Origin: Psococerastis gibbosa
Taxonomy: Eukaryota; Arthropoda; Insecta; Psocodea; Psocidae
Direction of reading: 5' to 3'
Length of the DNA: 64,000 nucleotides
NCBI GenBank assembly: GCA_963971405.1
Contig: OZ020486.1
Span: 3,968,001-4,032,000 of the forward strand
Of this stretch, positions 53,606 through 64,000 are shown in pieces. A program made the translations under genes and the position numbers. Position 1 is the first letter of the stretch, and every line of letters begins with the position of its first letter. The notes beneath the pieces are model-generated. The model was not told where the DNA came from and did no database searches. It saw only the letters and a program-made list of their open reading frames with translations.

Positions 53606-55434
53606 CCCAGCCACATCCAGGTCTAGTCTAGGCTAAATTGATGGTCAGTCTCTCGAGAAGCACTATGGACTGACCAGTTCAACTTAGCATGCGATTAGGG
53701 TATTTTTTGTTGTCACGGGCGTAGGGTAACTCAAAACTTTGGAGCTTCTTTTGTGTCTCTGTGATGACGTCAGGGCTGGCCAAGAATGTTTTTTTTTGCG
53801 GTAACGTTTCGGAGTTTGTCCTCAAAGACAAAGTCTACGGTCACAGATCTACTGCTGATCTGCTGTAGATCTGTCGAGATACATAGGTGCAAATGTAGCA
53901 AATGGCAGATTCTATTGGCGAAGCTGACTATGTGCAAAACAAAAGTTGTTCAATGCTTTGGGGCAGGGTAAATAAATATTTGTAAAAATTCTCCTCTAGA
54001 TTTCAATGTCATCAAGATGGTTGGACCTGTAGTCGCCAGTGACAGTGTTGTATATCCTAGAATAGATTGGATATGTGCTATTTTTTTTTAAATTTCAGAT
54101 AACACCTGCCATGTTTCCTATGACAAGCCATTGAAAAGACGTGGCAGTTGGCCCTTGAAATTCAAAAACTATTATCCAGTCACTGCTATATTGAACTCCA
54201 GTAGTCGCTGTTATAACTGCTTACGGCGCCACAGCTCGGAATGAGCTGCGGTATGTAGCCCCACCTCTCTCTAGACATCCCGGCCCTTCGCTGTCCTCTG
54301 CGGAGCCACCACTGACAAAGCAGGTCTCTTTCCTTCCGTTCCTCCGTCGATGCCGCGGCCAGCTACAGTATATAGTTCAATTTTTTTTTCTTTCCACACC
54401 AAGTAGGAGCTCCTTTTACATGGAAAACAACCTTGATACCAGTTATGTAGAAGTTCACATTCCTTGTTGATTAAGTTCATATTTGGGGGTAGAGAGGCAA
54501 ACTATCAGTTGAAGGGGAAAAACCGGTAAGGTGATCAAAAGTTGATTTTTCAGAAATCTAATTTTAAAGTTGAAAGTAGCCGTTTCTTCCCATGTATACT
54601 GTTTTTTCCCCCACGCCATTTGTGCAGAACTTTACTTCTTTTTCTTCGGTTTTGATAGGTCATCTAGATCTACATTAAAAACTATAATTATCTCAATTTC
54701 GACCAAAAGTGCTCCTTTCCGGTTTTTCCCTGACCTCTTCAGTTAGTATCAGTTAGTATAATATTGGCCTATACCTTTAGTATTAGTTAGTAAAAATTGA
54801 CCTATCCATGCAGTATCAGTTAGTATAAAATTGTCATATCCCTACATTATCAGTTAGTATAAAATTGCCATAGACCCCTTCAATAATTTGTTTGTAAAAA
54901 CTCATAGTTATATACCATATACCTTTTGAAAGCGCTTGGCAATTATACTATCAATCAATTCTTTTTTGTCGCCTGACCTTCCCTTTATACGCTTAGGGGA
55001 AAACTAGGTTGGCTGTGGCTTGTTGGCGACAAGATGTCATCCAGTAGTCCATTATCGGTTGTGTCATGGTGCTTCTTCATAACCTACTTGGTAGTAGCGA
55101 CCATACCAAATAAAGTAGTGGATGAAAGGAGGATCCTCTGCCAGTCCTCAGGTCAGGTTTGAACCTTCATGAGCTATCGTACCACATAGATTTTTCTGTT
55201 TTTTTTTCCATTAAATACTTTTAGTATTTCAATTAAATTCAATAGTAGTTCAATTAAATCAAACAACTGGGCGGGCGTGAAAGCAAGCCCAAGCTCGTAG
55301 GTAGTCGCCCTTAAAATAATTATTTAAAAATCAAACTTTATTTAGGCCTATATATCTTATTTTATTTAGGCTATTTAAAAAAAAATTGCGTTCAAAGAAT
55401 TTAATGAATAATGAGACAATTATAATTACTAAGG
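53606..55434. other. Intergenic, LINE scraps only
   Basis: 54235-54340 (GAATGAGCTGCGG, CTCTCTCTAGACATCCCGGC, CTCTGCGGAGCC) resembles 8455-8520. 55030-55165 resembles 11480-11590. 54740-54870 repeats the phrase ATCAGTTAGTATAA several times. No gene. Confidence 0.4.
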
Positions 55435-55452
55435 TTTTCACGGTTACGTGTC

Positions 55453-55630
55453 GAAGCAGTAGATTCCGGGATGTTAGGCCGTGGTCATTCTGAATTGCTG
55501 ATGAGCCTAATAAAATATTAGAAGTGTACGTAGTTCCACTGAAGATGTCGAACGCAGATGTTGACGAAACGTTTGGAAATACGCTTTCATAACGACCACG
55601 GCCTATTATGCCCGATTCTACTGCTTCGTC
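55453..55630. mobile_element. Small inverted-repeat element with hammerhead-like core
   Basis: Arms of about 40 bp (GAAGCAGTAGATTCCGGG, GGCCGTGGTCATTC; inverse at 55591-55630) flank a ~100-bp centre. The centre contains CTGAAGA (55539-55545) and GACGAAAC (55563-55570), with GTC/GAC able to pair between them. Such CTGANGA...GAAAC cores occur in the terminal repeats of Penelope-like retroelements. Partial relatives lie at 23700-23765 and 24608-24640. Confidence 0.5.
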
Positions 55631-55794
55631 AATGAGACAATTTTTTTAAAAACACACTAAACCAATTTTAAAGACAGTATTGAACGTATAGAGCCGAAAA
55701 AATGACACATCCCTTAAAAGAAATGCTCCTCGACATTTTTTATATGATATATTTTTATATTTATACTCCGTATAGTACTGCAATATATTGGATA

Positions 55795-55990
55795 AAGAAG
55801 GGGAATTGACTGACGGGGTGAACCTTCTGATTTTGCAGTGGATTCCGAACCCGAACATAGTAAAGTTACACGATTAATTCACAGGTCACCAGGACTCGAC
55901 ACGCACTTACAATGATTGGTAGTCTTAGCGCGTTATCATGTTCCCCTGCCAACGCTGTGCACACAACCAAGTTTGCTTACCGTGAGCGAT
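55795..55990 (-). repeat. Dispersed repeat R1, inverted copy
   Basis: GCACTTACAATGATTGG, GCGCGTTATCATGTTCCCCT and GCCAACGCTGTGCACAC are the inverse of the R1 5' part. 55838-55880 corresponds to its middle. Confidence 0.75.
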
Positions 55991-55993
55991 CAG

Positions 55994-56026
<33 letters not shown>

Positions 56027-56050
56027 TATAATATAATATATATGTAATGT
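55994..56050. repeat. (AT)n microsatellite
   Basis: About 14 TA units followed by imperfect AATAT units. Confidence 0.9.
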
Positions 56051-56771
56051 AACAAGATGTGACATCCATGCAATGAGCCATCAATGGTGTGTTATGGTAT
56101 GATCATTATTTTCTGTGAAATTAATTTTAGACGTCTTACAATAATAATTCGTGTATTTTTTTCTAAATTTGTTTTACATAGGTAGAAGAAAGTAGAAGTG
56201 CCCCCCTCATGCCAGCGGCGTGCGAGGGTATAATATATTCGTTTTGACATAACTTAAATAACCTATGGATTCGTACAAATTTTTAAGCTCTTCAATCTTA
56301 TGTCACTATATCTTGGGCAAACAGCGTATAAAATGATGTGTTCACCTAAACAAATATCAACATCATCCGTAATATCATCAAAATGCTAGTTATTACACAA
56401 ATCATCGAAATTTAATTATTAATTTTCATATAATATGAATCGTTATATTTTTCATCCCTTAGGACGTAAGTTATAGAATCTAGGTATCCACCTACTGTGC
56501 TTGAGGGGCACTTAGAGATACAGTTTTATATTGTATATCTATTATTACAGCCAATAAACATAAATGCCGAAAGCTCCTACGGGCTTACTATGTCGTTTAG
56601 TATTAATTTATTGTATGTATGTATGTAAACAAAACCATTTTGAGTATCACTTTCCATTGTAAAATTATCTTGATTACATTTTAATTGCCAGGTTAAGATT
56701 AAAAATAATCGCCATAGTAGTCTCGCTGAAAGGAAGCCATATGTAATGAAGACTTAATTAACTATCGGCTT
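56051..56771. other. No gene recognised
   Basis: AT-rich; only short GTAT/GTATGTAT-type simple sequence near 56615-56627. Confidence 0.35.
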
Positions 56772-56925
56772 AATTCGGTGGTAGCGTGCTTGTACTTGTG
56801 TGAGCCTCTACACACCATCCGATCGTGTCGTAACTCAACACGGGTCCTTTCCTACAGAGGCGACTGACGAGGTCAATCGGATACATTCATTAAATTTTTT
56901 GTATGCAATTAACAAAAGACGTTTG
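56772..56925 (+). mobile_element. tRNA-derived SINE2, best copy
   Basis: CGGTGGTAGCGTGCTTG, ACTTGTGTGAGCCTCTACAC, CGTAACTCAACACGGGTCC, AGAGGCGACTGACGAGGTC and AATCGGATACATTCATTAAA are complete and in order. Confidence 0.75.
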
Positions 56926-57215
56926 ATAATTAAGAGCAACTAAGAAGCAAACTTCCATGAAAATCAATACCGTAATTGATTTTATCATCAATTTTCCATC
57001 TTGAAGATGAGTTGGATCAAGATCGCTAATCAAAACAAAAACCAAAAATTTGAATCCTGCCGTCCCCGTTGTGGTTATTAAAATATTATTATACTAGCCT
57101 ATATTATATTCATACCAACAGCAATAACAAGTTAATACTAATAATACAAAATCAAAATATGATCAAGCTACAAAAATGTGCCAATTAAGATTAGTGCCGT
57201 TTCGCGAGTTTGCTC

Positions 57216-57379
57216 CAGCAGCCTGATCGGGGCGTTTATAATACCGGTATTTATTTAATCCACTGATAAACAAGATAATTTTATAATGGAAAGTGCTATT
57301 CAAAATTTGTTTGTTTACAGTTATAATCCTAGGGTATTTATTTAACCCCGGTATTATAAACGCCCCGATCAGGCTGCTG
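57216..57379. mobile_element. MITE, 164 bp with ~46-bp inverted repeats
   Basis: CAGCAGCCTGATCGGGGCG, TTTATAATACCGG and TATTTATTTAA at the left are mirrored almost perfectly at 57334-57379. The middle is about 70 bases. A target duplication is not obvious. Directly downstream, CGAATATTTTACCCACAG (57403) repeats at 57650. Confidence 0.85.
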
Positions 57380-58039
57380 AACTGGGAAGAATATCGAATA
57401 TTTTACCCACAGTTTGCAGATACTTGTCATTTAAGTGACGATTATCATGTTGTTGTTATTATTGTTGTTATTATTGAAGCGCCTGACTTAGTTAGCCCTT
57501 ACACCATATAATACTCTAGACATGTTGAAATTTCCGAGGGACCAACATAAAATGACGTTAAGCTATGGCAAAAGAAAATGGAGTAGTGCCGTTTTGCAAA
57601 TTAAAAAATTATGTGAAAGTGGACTAACACCGAATTTTATGGGAAACCAACGAATATTTTACCCACAGTTTGCGTTACACTAAAATTATAACAATCCAGA
57701 TTTCAGGACACTTGCATAAGAAGTTACATTTCAAAAACTTCGTGGAAAAGAACAAAGGGGTATATAAATAGCATTTAGCTGGAAGAAGTGGCTGGGAGCC
57801 AGGCCTAAAAAGGATAAAACAACGTTAGCATTCTATTTTCAGAATGAAATGAGGGTATTGACGTCCATATTATTCCTGTGAATAATGGGTATCATTGGAT
57901 CAATCCTGGGATAGTAGCACATACAGATCCTCATTTTCATTGTAAAGATATTTTTTCCATAAAATTCCTAAGTTAAATTTACAGCTGTATTCTGGAAATA
58001 AAATGAATAAATAAATAAATATAAAATCTAGGCATAAGT
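57380..58039. other. No gene recognised
   Basis: It contains the second copy of the TTTTACCCACAGTTTGC phrase near 57657 and an AAATAAATAAATA run near 58006. No coding support. Confidence 0.35.
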
Positions 58040-58116
58040 AAAAAATAAGGACTTTTTGTTCTATTTCTAAGCCAACCTAGAGGAGTTATAGCTATGAAGC
58101 CCTCTCTTACACTCAT
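58040..58116 (-). mobile_element. tRNA-derived SINE1, copy 8 (tail part only)
   Basis: AAATAAGGACTTTTTGTTC, CTAAGCCAACCTAGAGGAG and AAGCCCTCTCTTACACTCA; it is truncated before the head. Confidence 0.8.
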
Positions 58117-58250
58117 AGGCTACATATTATGTATTCACCATAAGCCTAATATCCGTGACATGTTGTGCGACTCTCGGTTTCTTTACTATTACAACTACTA
58201 CTAACTTAAGATCTACTTACAGCTACTAGGCCGCCTTCTTCTTCTTCAAG

Positions 58251-59411
58251 TTACAGCCGGATAATGGCTGGTTGGCAGCAACATATTGCAGTGATGTCTC
58301 CGCGATTTTGACATGCCCTCTTCAGCTCCACATAGGACGTTATCCCCAAATCATGTTTAACTTGTTGGAGATATTCGTCTCGTGGCCGTCCCCGTCGATT
58401 TACGCCTTCCATGGTCCCCTCAATGACGCAGCTGACTATGTTATCATGCCGAAGCAGGCGTCCGATCCAGCGTGCCCTCCTAGCGGATATGGATGCAATA
58501 AGGGTCCTTTTTTCATTTATTTGGGTTAGGACTTCCTCATTAGTTACATGGTCTTGCCAAGGTATTCTCAAAATGCGGCGATAGCACCACATTTCGAATG
58601 CTTCTATTTTATTGACATATTTTTCGCTTATGTACCATGTTTCACATACGTATAGTAGAATGCTCCACACAAGAGACTTAAGCATTCTTGTCCTGAGTCT
58701 GATATTTATATTGTTAGACTGAAAAATTTTCGACTTTTTATTGAAAGCGACTCTTGCCTGGTGCAATCTATACTCAATCCCTTGGATTGACCTGCCGTCA
58801 GAGGTAATTTGGCTACCTAGGTATGTGAAGGCTTTAATATTGCTGAGTGGAGTGCCATTCAGTTGTATGTTTGTGCTCTTTGTCTCGTCAGTGCTTACTA
58901 CCATCACTTTGGTTTTGGATTTATTTATCTTCATGTTGTATGTTAGAAGAACGTTCTCCATGGCGTTTAGAGCCTCTCTAAGCTCTTCCTCACTTTCCGC
59001 CAGCAAAGCAATATCGTCCGCATATCTGACCATATCTATTTTTACGCCAAGTATTTTTATACCTCTTGTGCCTTCCAGCTCTTCTCTCATTTCCTCTATT
59101 GCATACTGAATGTAGAGATTGAACAGTACTGGTGAGAGAGCGCATCCTTGTCTCACGCCCGCTTTTATCACAGCTTGTTCTTCTGAGTTTCCGCATCGGA
59201 TTACGGCCACTTCTTCTTTGTATAGAGCCCAGATTATTCTTCTGTCCTTGTGCTTTATCCCGGCTTTTCTAAGGATCTCAAATAACTTTTTCGAGGACAC
59301 TTTCTCAAAAGCTTTTTCAAGACCTACATACGCAATATATGTGTCTTTTCCCTTTTTCAGTCTTTTTTCAAGTATTAAGCGCAGGGCTAGAATGGCTTCT
59401 CTTGTCCCCAT
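58251..59411 (-). pseudogene. Reverse transcriptase region of the RTE-like element
   Basis: 386 residues, open. RT motifs visible: YIAYVGLEKAFEKV (motif A), AGVRQGCALSPVLFNLYI (motif B), RYADDIALLAE (motif C), KINKSKTKVM (motif D) and AFTYLGSQI (motif E). The carboxy-terminal region has EAFEMWCYRRILRIPWQDHV, NEEVL and RARWIGRLLRH. The catalytic Asp expected in motif A (V-D-LEKAFD) is Gly here and the second Asp is Glu, so the enzyme should be dead even though YADD is kept. It joins 59368-60360 upstream by a one-step frameshift at about 59400. Confidence 0.88.
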
Positions 59412-60360
59412 GCCTCTCTCCAGGTTCGATTCTATTCAGCATGATATTTGTGAGAATTTTTGACGCGTGTGACATAAGGCTTAGAGTGCGGTGTTGTTCG
59501 CATTTTACTGCACCGTCTTTCTTTGGCAGGGTCACTATAAGGCATTTCTTAAAATCTACGGGCACTTGCCCTGACTCGTATACATCATAAATGATTTTGA
59601 AAAGCACTGTTTTCGTACCTTCCCCGGAGTTATTTAAAAGCTCTGCGTGAATGTCGTCTATGCCAGGAGGTTTTCTGTCTTTTAGTCTTTTAACTGCTTT
59701 GTTAAACTCTTCCCTTAAGATGCTGTTTCCTACTTCCCCTTCTTTATCAATAGTGTCGTTTACATCTTCTATTATTTCATGTTCTTCGTAGAGTTCATTT
59801 CCACAGTATAGACTTTCTATGTACTCCTTCCATCTCTTGCTAATCAGGTCATCTTCGAAGAGCATATTTCCATTTGACGCCTGTATGGCCCCACATTTCC
59901 CTTTATTTAATCCAAAAAACTCTTTCACTAGGGCATATCCCTTTTCCGTGGTTCCACATTGGTCTATATCGTTACACTTATCTTGATAATAGTTTTCTTT
60001 AGCAATTCTCGATTGCCTGTTAATTTTGTTGCGAAGTTCTCTGTAGAGTACATCATCTCCATTCTTTTTGGCTGTTTTTCTTTCCTTTATGAGCTGTAAT
60101 ATATCATCGTTTATCCAGTCCCTTCTAGCAGCAACTATTCTTCTACCAAGCACTTCTTCAGCTGTTTGTTTTATTCCTTCTCGTATCTTAGTCCATTTCT
60201 CATTAAGATCATTGTTTTCATCAAGGTACGCTATGTTCTCATCACTCTTCCTTTGGTATTCAGCCCTTACATCTTGGTCTCTGAGTTTTTCTAGGTTCAG
60301 TTTAATTCCTTTTCTTTTCGCCAATTTCTTTAGTTTAAGTATGCTCTTTGCCATGACCAT
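59368..60360 (-). pseudogene. Linker and RT amino-terminal region of the RTE-like element
   Basis: About 310 residues: the end of the endonuclease lies just upstream (the minus-strand frame passes YASPDIDSDHNMVMAK, with the SDH catalytic motif). A basic linker follows (KLKKLAKRKGIKLNLEKL), then the RT fingers (LKDRKPPGIDDIHAELL, DFKKCLIVTLPKKDGA, HRTLSLMSHASKILTNIML). The frame is lost at its carboxy end, after RIEPGER. Confidence 0.85.
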
Positions 60361-61075
60361 ATTATGGTCACTATCTATGTCCGGGCTGGCGTAATCCCTA
60401 CAGTTTTTCAGTTGATTTTAAAATCTGTTTCTAATTAGTATGTAGTCAAGCTGCAGCCTTGTTCTGTTCCCAGGAGACATCCACGTGTATCTCCTTCTCG
60501 GGTGGTGTTCAAAGAGTGTGTTTGCAGCTACAAAATCGTGTCTGACACAGAACTCGGCTAGCTTGTCACCTCTCGGGTTTCTCCTGCCTAGGCCAAAGGC
60601 ACCAATATGGTTTCCATCACTGCCTTCTCCTAAGACAGCATTCCAGTCTCCCATTACTATGTCATTCTCATGTGCTTTAGTATTATTAATTAGTGTCTAA
60701 ATTTTCATAAATGCTATCAATGACTTCATCGGGGTATTGGCTTGTAGGCATATATACCTGGATTATCACAGTATCAACAGGTTTAGTCTCAATTTTGACT
60801 AGTATTGTTCTTCCGTCATATTGCACGTATCCCTTCACACGTTTGCCCCATTCTTTACACAGAGCGATCCCAACCCCCCCTTGGCCTTGTTTTTTTTTCA
60901 ATTGTTCCTGTATGGATTATTCGGTAGTCATTTTTTCAGAAATCTCCACAGTTAGGCCATCGCATTTCTGATATTCCAAGGGCATTGAGTTTCATGTCTT
61001 ACATTTCCTTGATCATGTTATATATTTTAAAATTTTGTAGTAATGTTTTCACATTCTATGTCGCATATCTCGCAG
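60361..61075 (-). pseudogene. AP-endonuclease domain of the RTE-like element, frameshifted
   Basis: Pieces in order on the minus strand: NVKTLLQNFKIYNMIKEM with an in-frame stop; MKLNALGISEMRWPNCGDF (the catalytic Glu region) with a stop; GYVQYDGRTILVKIETKP and VIIQVYMPTSQYPDEVID; a one-base loss at about 60690; INNTKAHENDIVMGDWNAVL and RRRYTWMSPGN-LQLDYILI; another shift before DSDHN. All hallmark motifs are identifiable, but at least four lesions break the frame. Confidence 0.82.
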
Positions 61076-62319
61076 AAGCGTCGTTCTTCTTCTTCTTTTT
61101 CTTCATCGTCGTCATCATCATTTCTCCTTTCTTCTTGGTCGTTGTCTTGTTTGTTCCTTTCTTCTCCTTTGGTCGACGAATAACATCTCGAACAGTCCCC
61201 GCCCGGAGCTCCGAATGGGGAACTTTTTTATCTCCGGAAATACTTGTTACTTGAGACATATTCATAGTTGCTGGTGCTTGGGATGCCACTTGGGCCTTTA
61301 ATGCGGTAGTTTCCCCTTGCTTTCCGCATCCTATGCCGTTGACCATCATCTGTGTCCAGAATCCGGTTCATCCGCCTTTAGGGAGCTTTTCTTCTCCCCT
61401 GGACAAAAGGGTGCCCATACCCTAACTCTAGGAGTTAGGGGGGGGATCTTTGACCGGACCCCACTCGGTACCTGACTGTGTTAGCCGTCTTTATGGACGT
61501 TGCCCGCCCCCCACCACGAGGAGGTACAGACCAGGAATTTTGGGGGGTACTAGGCCTACATATACCTTTTCATTGTTTCAATCTTCAATGCATAGTCCCA
61601 ATCTATATTTGTACAATACGTGTGTTGTTGGAATTTGGATTATTCTGCCCTGAGGTAGAAAAAAAAAAAAAAAAAGAAGCAGTAAACCAATAATAGATTG
61701 TTCCGACGCCATTTTAAACAATGCTCATGATTTCATGAATTAAATTATATGTTTCGAAGGGAGCATGTGCGACCGTGCGTTATAAATCTCAATCCGCGCA
61801 AACTCGTTTCGGAACACTGGCCATTTTGGGTTAAACGGCCACAAGACTACAAGAGTGCCTTCATTGTGTTTGTTTAAATAATTCTGATGCAATTGTCCTG
61901 CGTTGTTGATGCACAGATATGTTTTTCCGTCTTTCTCTTTGTACTGGGGTCTGGGAGTCGTCCTGGATTTACTGTGGTACCAAATTTTGTGAAATGACTT
62001 TATTCAGGGGTGGATCCAAGATTTCGTCCGAATTGCAAACAGTGGGTCCAGGATTCTTTCCAGGGAAAACATTGAAAATATATTGTATTTATAGGTAATA
62101 GGCCTAGATGCAAAATACGTTAACTATGGTTAGTATTTTCAACTAAGCACTTAAAAAGCTTGATTTTATACGGAAAAATATATTTTTAGTGGAAACGTGA
62201 GTTTCTCTACCAGTGGCGGATCCTGAAATGTCTCAGGGGGGGGGGTTAACTTTGATTTTTGGCCTGCACTAATGCTCGTTAATTAGTCTTGCAAACAGGA
62301 ATTAACGCAAATTTATGAA
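61076..62319. other. RTE 5' flank, Lys-rich frame and intergenic DNA
   Basis: 61056-61349 is open on the minus strand, ending in Lys/Thr repeats encoded by a TTCTTC-type simple tract. It may be the 5' extension of the element's reading frame. 61375-61560 has the block shared with 15045-15190. An A run lies at 61659-61674. The remainder holds no gene; 62213 has a hAT-like CAGTGGCGGA end. Confidence 0.4.
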
Positions 62320-62612
62320 TAAATAAAATAAATAAATAAGGACTTTTTGTTGTTTCTATTACTAAGCCAACCTAGCGCAGTTAGGGCTGTAAAGCCCTCC
62401 TTTAAGCTGGCCATTCACGAGGGCTCCAAACGAACTCGCGCCAAGCCAAATGGGACAGGACGTGTCATTTGGCTTGGCGCGAATCCGTTTGGAGCCCTCG
62501 TGAATTCCCAGCTTTACACTCAACTACAAAGGCCCGGGACCGCCTGCTTTTGCATGCCCTCCGAACCATGGCCAGGAAATGTAGCTATTGTGGGACTCGA
62601 ACCAACATGTAT
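62320..62612 (-). mobile_element. tRNA-derived SINE1, copy 9, interrupted by a hairpin MITE
   Basis: AAATAAATAAGGACTTTTTG and TTACTAAGCCAACCTAGCG, then AGCCCTC; after the insert TTACACTCAACTACAAAGGC, TGCCCTCCGAACCATGGCC and GGACTCGAACCAACA. The insert at 62405-62513 splits the normally continuous AGCCCTCTCTTACACTC module. Confidence 0.88.
62405..62513. mobile_element. 109-bp fold-back MITE with TTA duplication
   Basis: Left arm AGCTGGCCATTCACGAGGGC, TCCAAACG, CGCGCCAAGCCAAATG and its inverse at the right form ~48-bp arms with about four mismatches around a ~13-base loop. TTA flanks both sides (62402-62404 and 62514-62516), generating an exact SINE target site. This fits a PIF/Harbinger-type MITE distinct from copies A-C. 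Confidence 0.88.
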
Positions 62613-64000
62613 ATATGCATTTTAATTAAAAAACGCGTTTTTTATAACATTTTGCTACTTATTTACTTACATAATTACATTAAAATTATTCTTACTTTAT
62701 AAGATAATAAATGAGAATCTACCTAAAATCATCTAACACACATCCGTACCCCAAGAGAGGGGGGGGGGGGTGCGAACATGATTCCAACTTGAGTCTCTAA
62801 CTGGCCGGGGGGGGGGGGGGGGGTGCTGACCACTTCACCTAATCCGACTTTCTTTCTCTAATTAAGTTAATTATTACCGGTACTAGCTCTATGGAAAAAC
62901 CTGAGTCTGAGATAATGGAGAGAGTAGGACTTCCCGTTACAAGGTTCAAATTGCCATGATGATCGCCGACCTTCGCTAGAAGAGACATTTAAAGAAGAAA
63001 AAGGGCTTTACGGTTGATATTTCCAGTGAAATTGATTGTGCCTATGTTAGATTCTAGATATAATTATATTCATTTACGTTGGTGCTAGGTCTGTTGTAAC
63101 CAGGAGGATTCTTTAAGAATCTTTCTTGGCATAAAAATGAAGATAGTACTATTAAAACTAGCTTAAACACAGATTCGCTTGGGTGTGGCGCATCGGTAAT
63201 TGTCATGGTTTTTGCATCATCCAGTCCGGTCGCAGTGTAGCCTAACATATTACAATCCGCCATCCAGAAATATTTCAAGGTCGAATCTTCTCTATTTGGT
63301 GGCCTTGGAGAATGAAACGGGCGGATCCGCGATTTTCATCAGGAGAGGGGTGGGGGGCAAAAACTGGGCGCCGGGCCAACGGAAAATTGCTCGCCTACTC
63401 CGCAACTGAGCTATGTGGTCTACGATAGATTCTTCTTTTTCAATCTTAAGGCAAATATTAATTAGAATTAGGTAGGCACTGTGGATCCTCCATTCTCTTC
63501 TATGCTTCTCTTCTTTAATTGTAAAGAGATCTTATAGTCAGTGGTATAGAAAGGTTATAGTGGCTAACAGATTCATAGGAATTTGTAAGACTAAGATTGA
63601 CTAAAAAATGTGGGGCTTTACCCTACCCCTTCCCATAACTTGACAAGACTGGTCAATATCACCCGGGATATTTTAAGCTTCCCTAATTTGGTCCCAAATT
63701 ATCTTATTACTGATATAATGGTTGTAACAACCTCCTCTATTCGTTCTTGCTGACAATTCTGGCATATTTTCACACGCGATACATCGGTAGAAAGGTACTG
63801 GAATTAAGGGTGAAGCATTAAAAAACAGCGCGAAAAGGAATTTTGATCTGTCTTGTCAAGTTAAGGGCTAACTAGCTACCCTATTTCCCTATTTATCAAT
63901 CGGTTTTCACTTGCTCCTTTGCCATTTTTGCAGTACTTTCTTTCCGAAGCCATGAACTTGGCTGTGTAGCTATGGAATGAATCAACACTGGTGAACTTGG
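62613..64000. other. No gene recognised; G runs and LINE scrap
   Basis: G homopolymers lie at about 62760-62771 and 62807-62823. 62945-63000 (AAATTGCCATGATGATCGCC, TTCGCTAGAAGAG) matches the 3' LINE fragments at 5745-5775 and 11640-11660. 63380-63415 has an antisense GCTCAGTTGCGGAGTAGGCG phrase resembling a tRNA D arm, too partial to call. No exon was seen to the window end. Confidence 0.4.

Larger units (their letters stand above)
58225..61075 (-). mobile_element. RTE-like non-LTR retrotransposon, inactive
   Basis: One minus-strand coding region for an AP-type endonuclease and reverse transcriptase can be followed for about 2.8 kb through several frameshifts. It runs from NVKTLLQNFKIYNMIKEM near 61050 to CCCQPAIIRL ending at 58251. 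The order EN-RT, the amino text (LGISEMRW) and the FEMWCYRRILRI carboxy signature point to the RTE/BovB-like group. 61375-61560 may be its 5' untranslated region (related sequence at 15045-15190). Its 3' end recurs at 9848-9990. No target duplication was found. Confidence 0.85.

Noticed and set aside
1-64000. CRISPR array, operon, phage or bacterial defence system
   Set aside because: The only regular repeats are a 144-bp satellite and a 188-bp minisatellite without spacers; genes have introns and there are no bacterial coding patterns.

Overview
The window is animal nuclear DNA, most likely from an arthropod and probably an insect. The signs are split genes with GT-AG introns, a MADF-BESS gene, a small Ala/Pro-Leu-Gly cuticle-type secreted protein with a TATA promoter, an irritans-type mariner, and a dense load of SINEs, LINE remnants and MITEs. 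The order and species cannot be named from the sequence. Nothing prokaryotic, CRISPR-like or operon-like was seen. Most of the 64 kb is intron, intergenic DNA or mobile elements, and the genes appear independent of each other.

Layout. 1-12.8 kb is accessory DNA: two copies of a long dispersed repeat (one split by a MITE), a 15-unit 144-bp satellite with higher-order structure (3.6-5.7 kb), LINE 3' fragments, a possible small secreted peptide gene (6597-6812) and a 188-bp minisatellite (8.4-9.8 kb). 12.87-14.16 kb is a structurally complete mariner with an open transposase, inserted in an older repeat. 14.8-22.0 kb carries the 3' five coding exons of a MOB2-type kinase activator on the plus strand; its first exon was not found. 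Two decayed tandem copies of its zinc-ligand exon lie just upstream of the working exon. 22-26 kb is gene-poor. 26.4-34 kb is a tandem duplication on the minus strand: an intact single-exon F-box/LRR gene with a long acidic insert (27933-29894) and a frameshifted paralogue (32091-33877). 35.19-42.93 kb is a complete seven-exon TRAM1-like translocon gene on the plus strand, with a truncated LINE and a decayed copy of exon 5 inside intron 5. 43.2-44.6 kb holds MITEs, including one enclosing a tRNA-like sequence. 44.8-47.8 kb is a two-exon MADF-BESS gene. 51.6-53.5 kb is a three-exon minus-strand cuticle-type gene. 58.2-61.1 kb is a dead minus-strand RTE-like retrotransposon, followed by SINE and MITE copies to the end.

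The four housekeeping-type genes act in unrelated processes: NDR kinase/morphogenesis signalling (MOB2), ER protein translocation (TRAM1), transcription or chromatin (MADF-BESS) and probable ubiquitin ligase substrate choice (F-box). No multi-gene system is evident. The most interesting structure is the repeated birth and decay of internal exons (MOB2 and TRAM1), the duplicated F-box pair whose acidic insert differs between copies, and several small inverted-repeat elements, one carrying a tRNA-like core and one a hammerhead-like core. All exon coordinates come from reading frames and splice consensus by eye, without transcript data.
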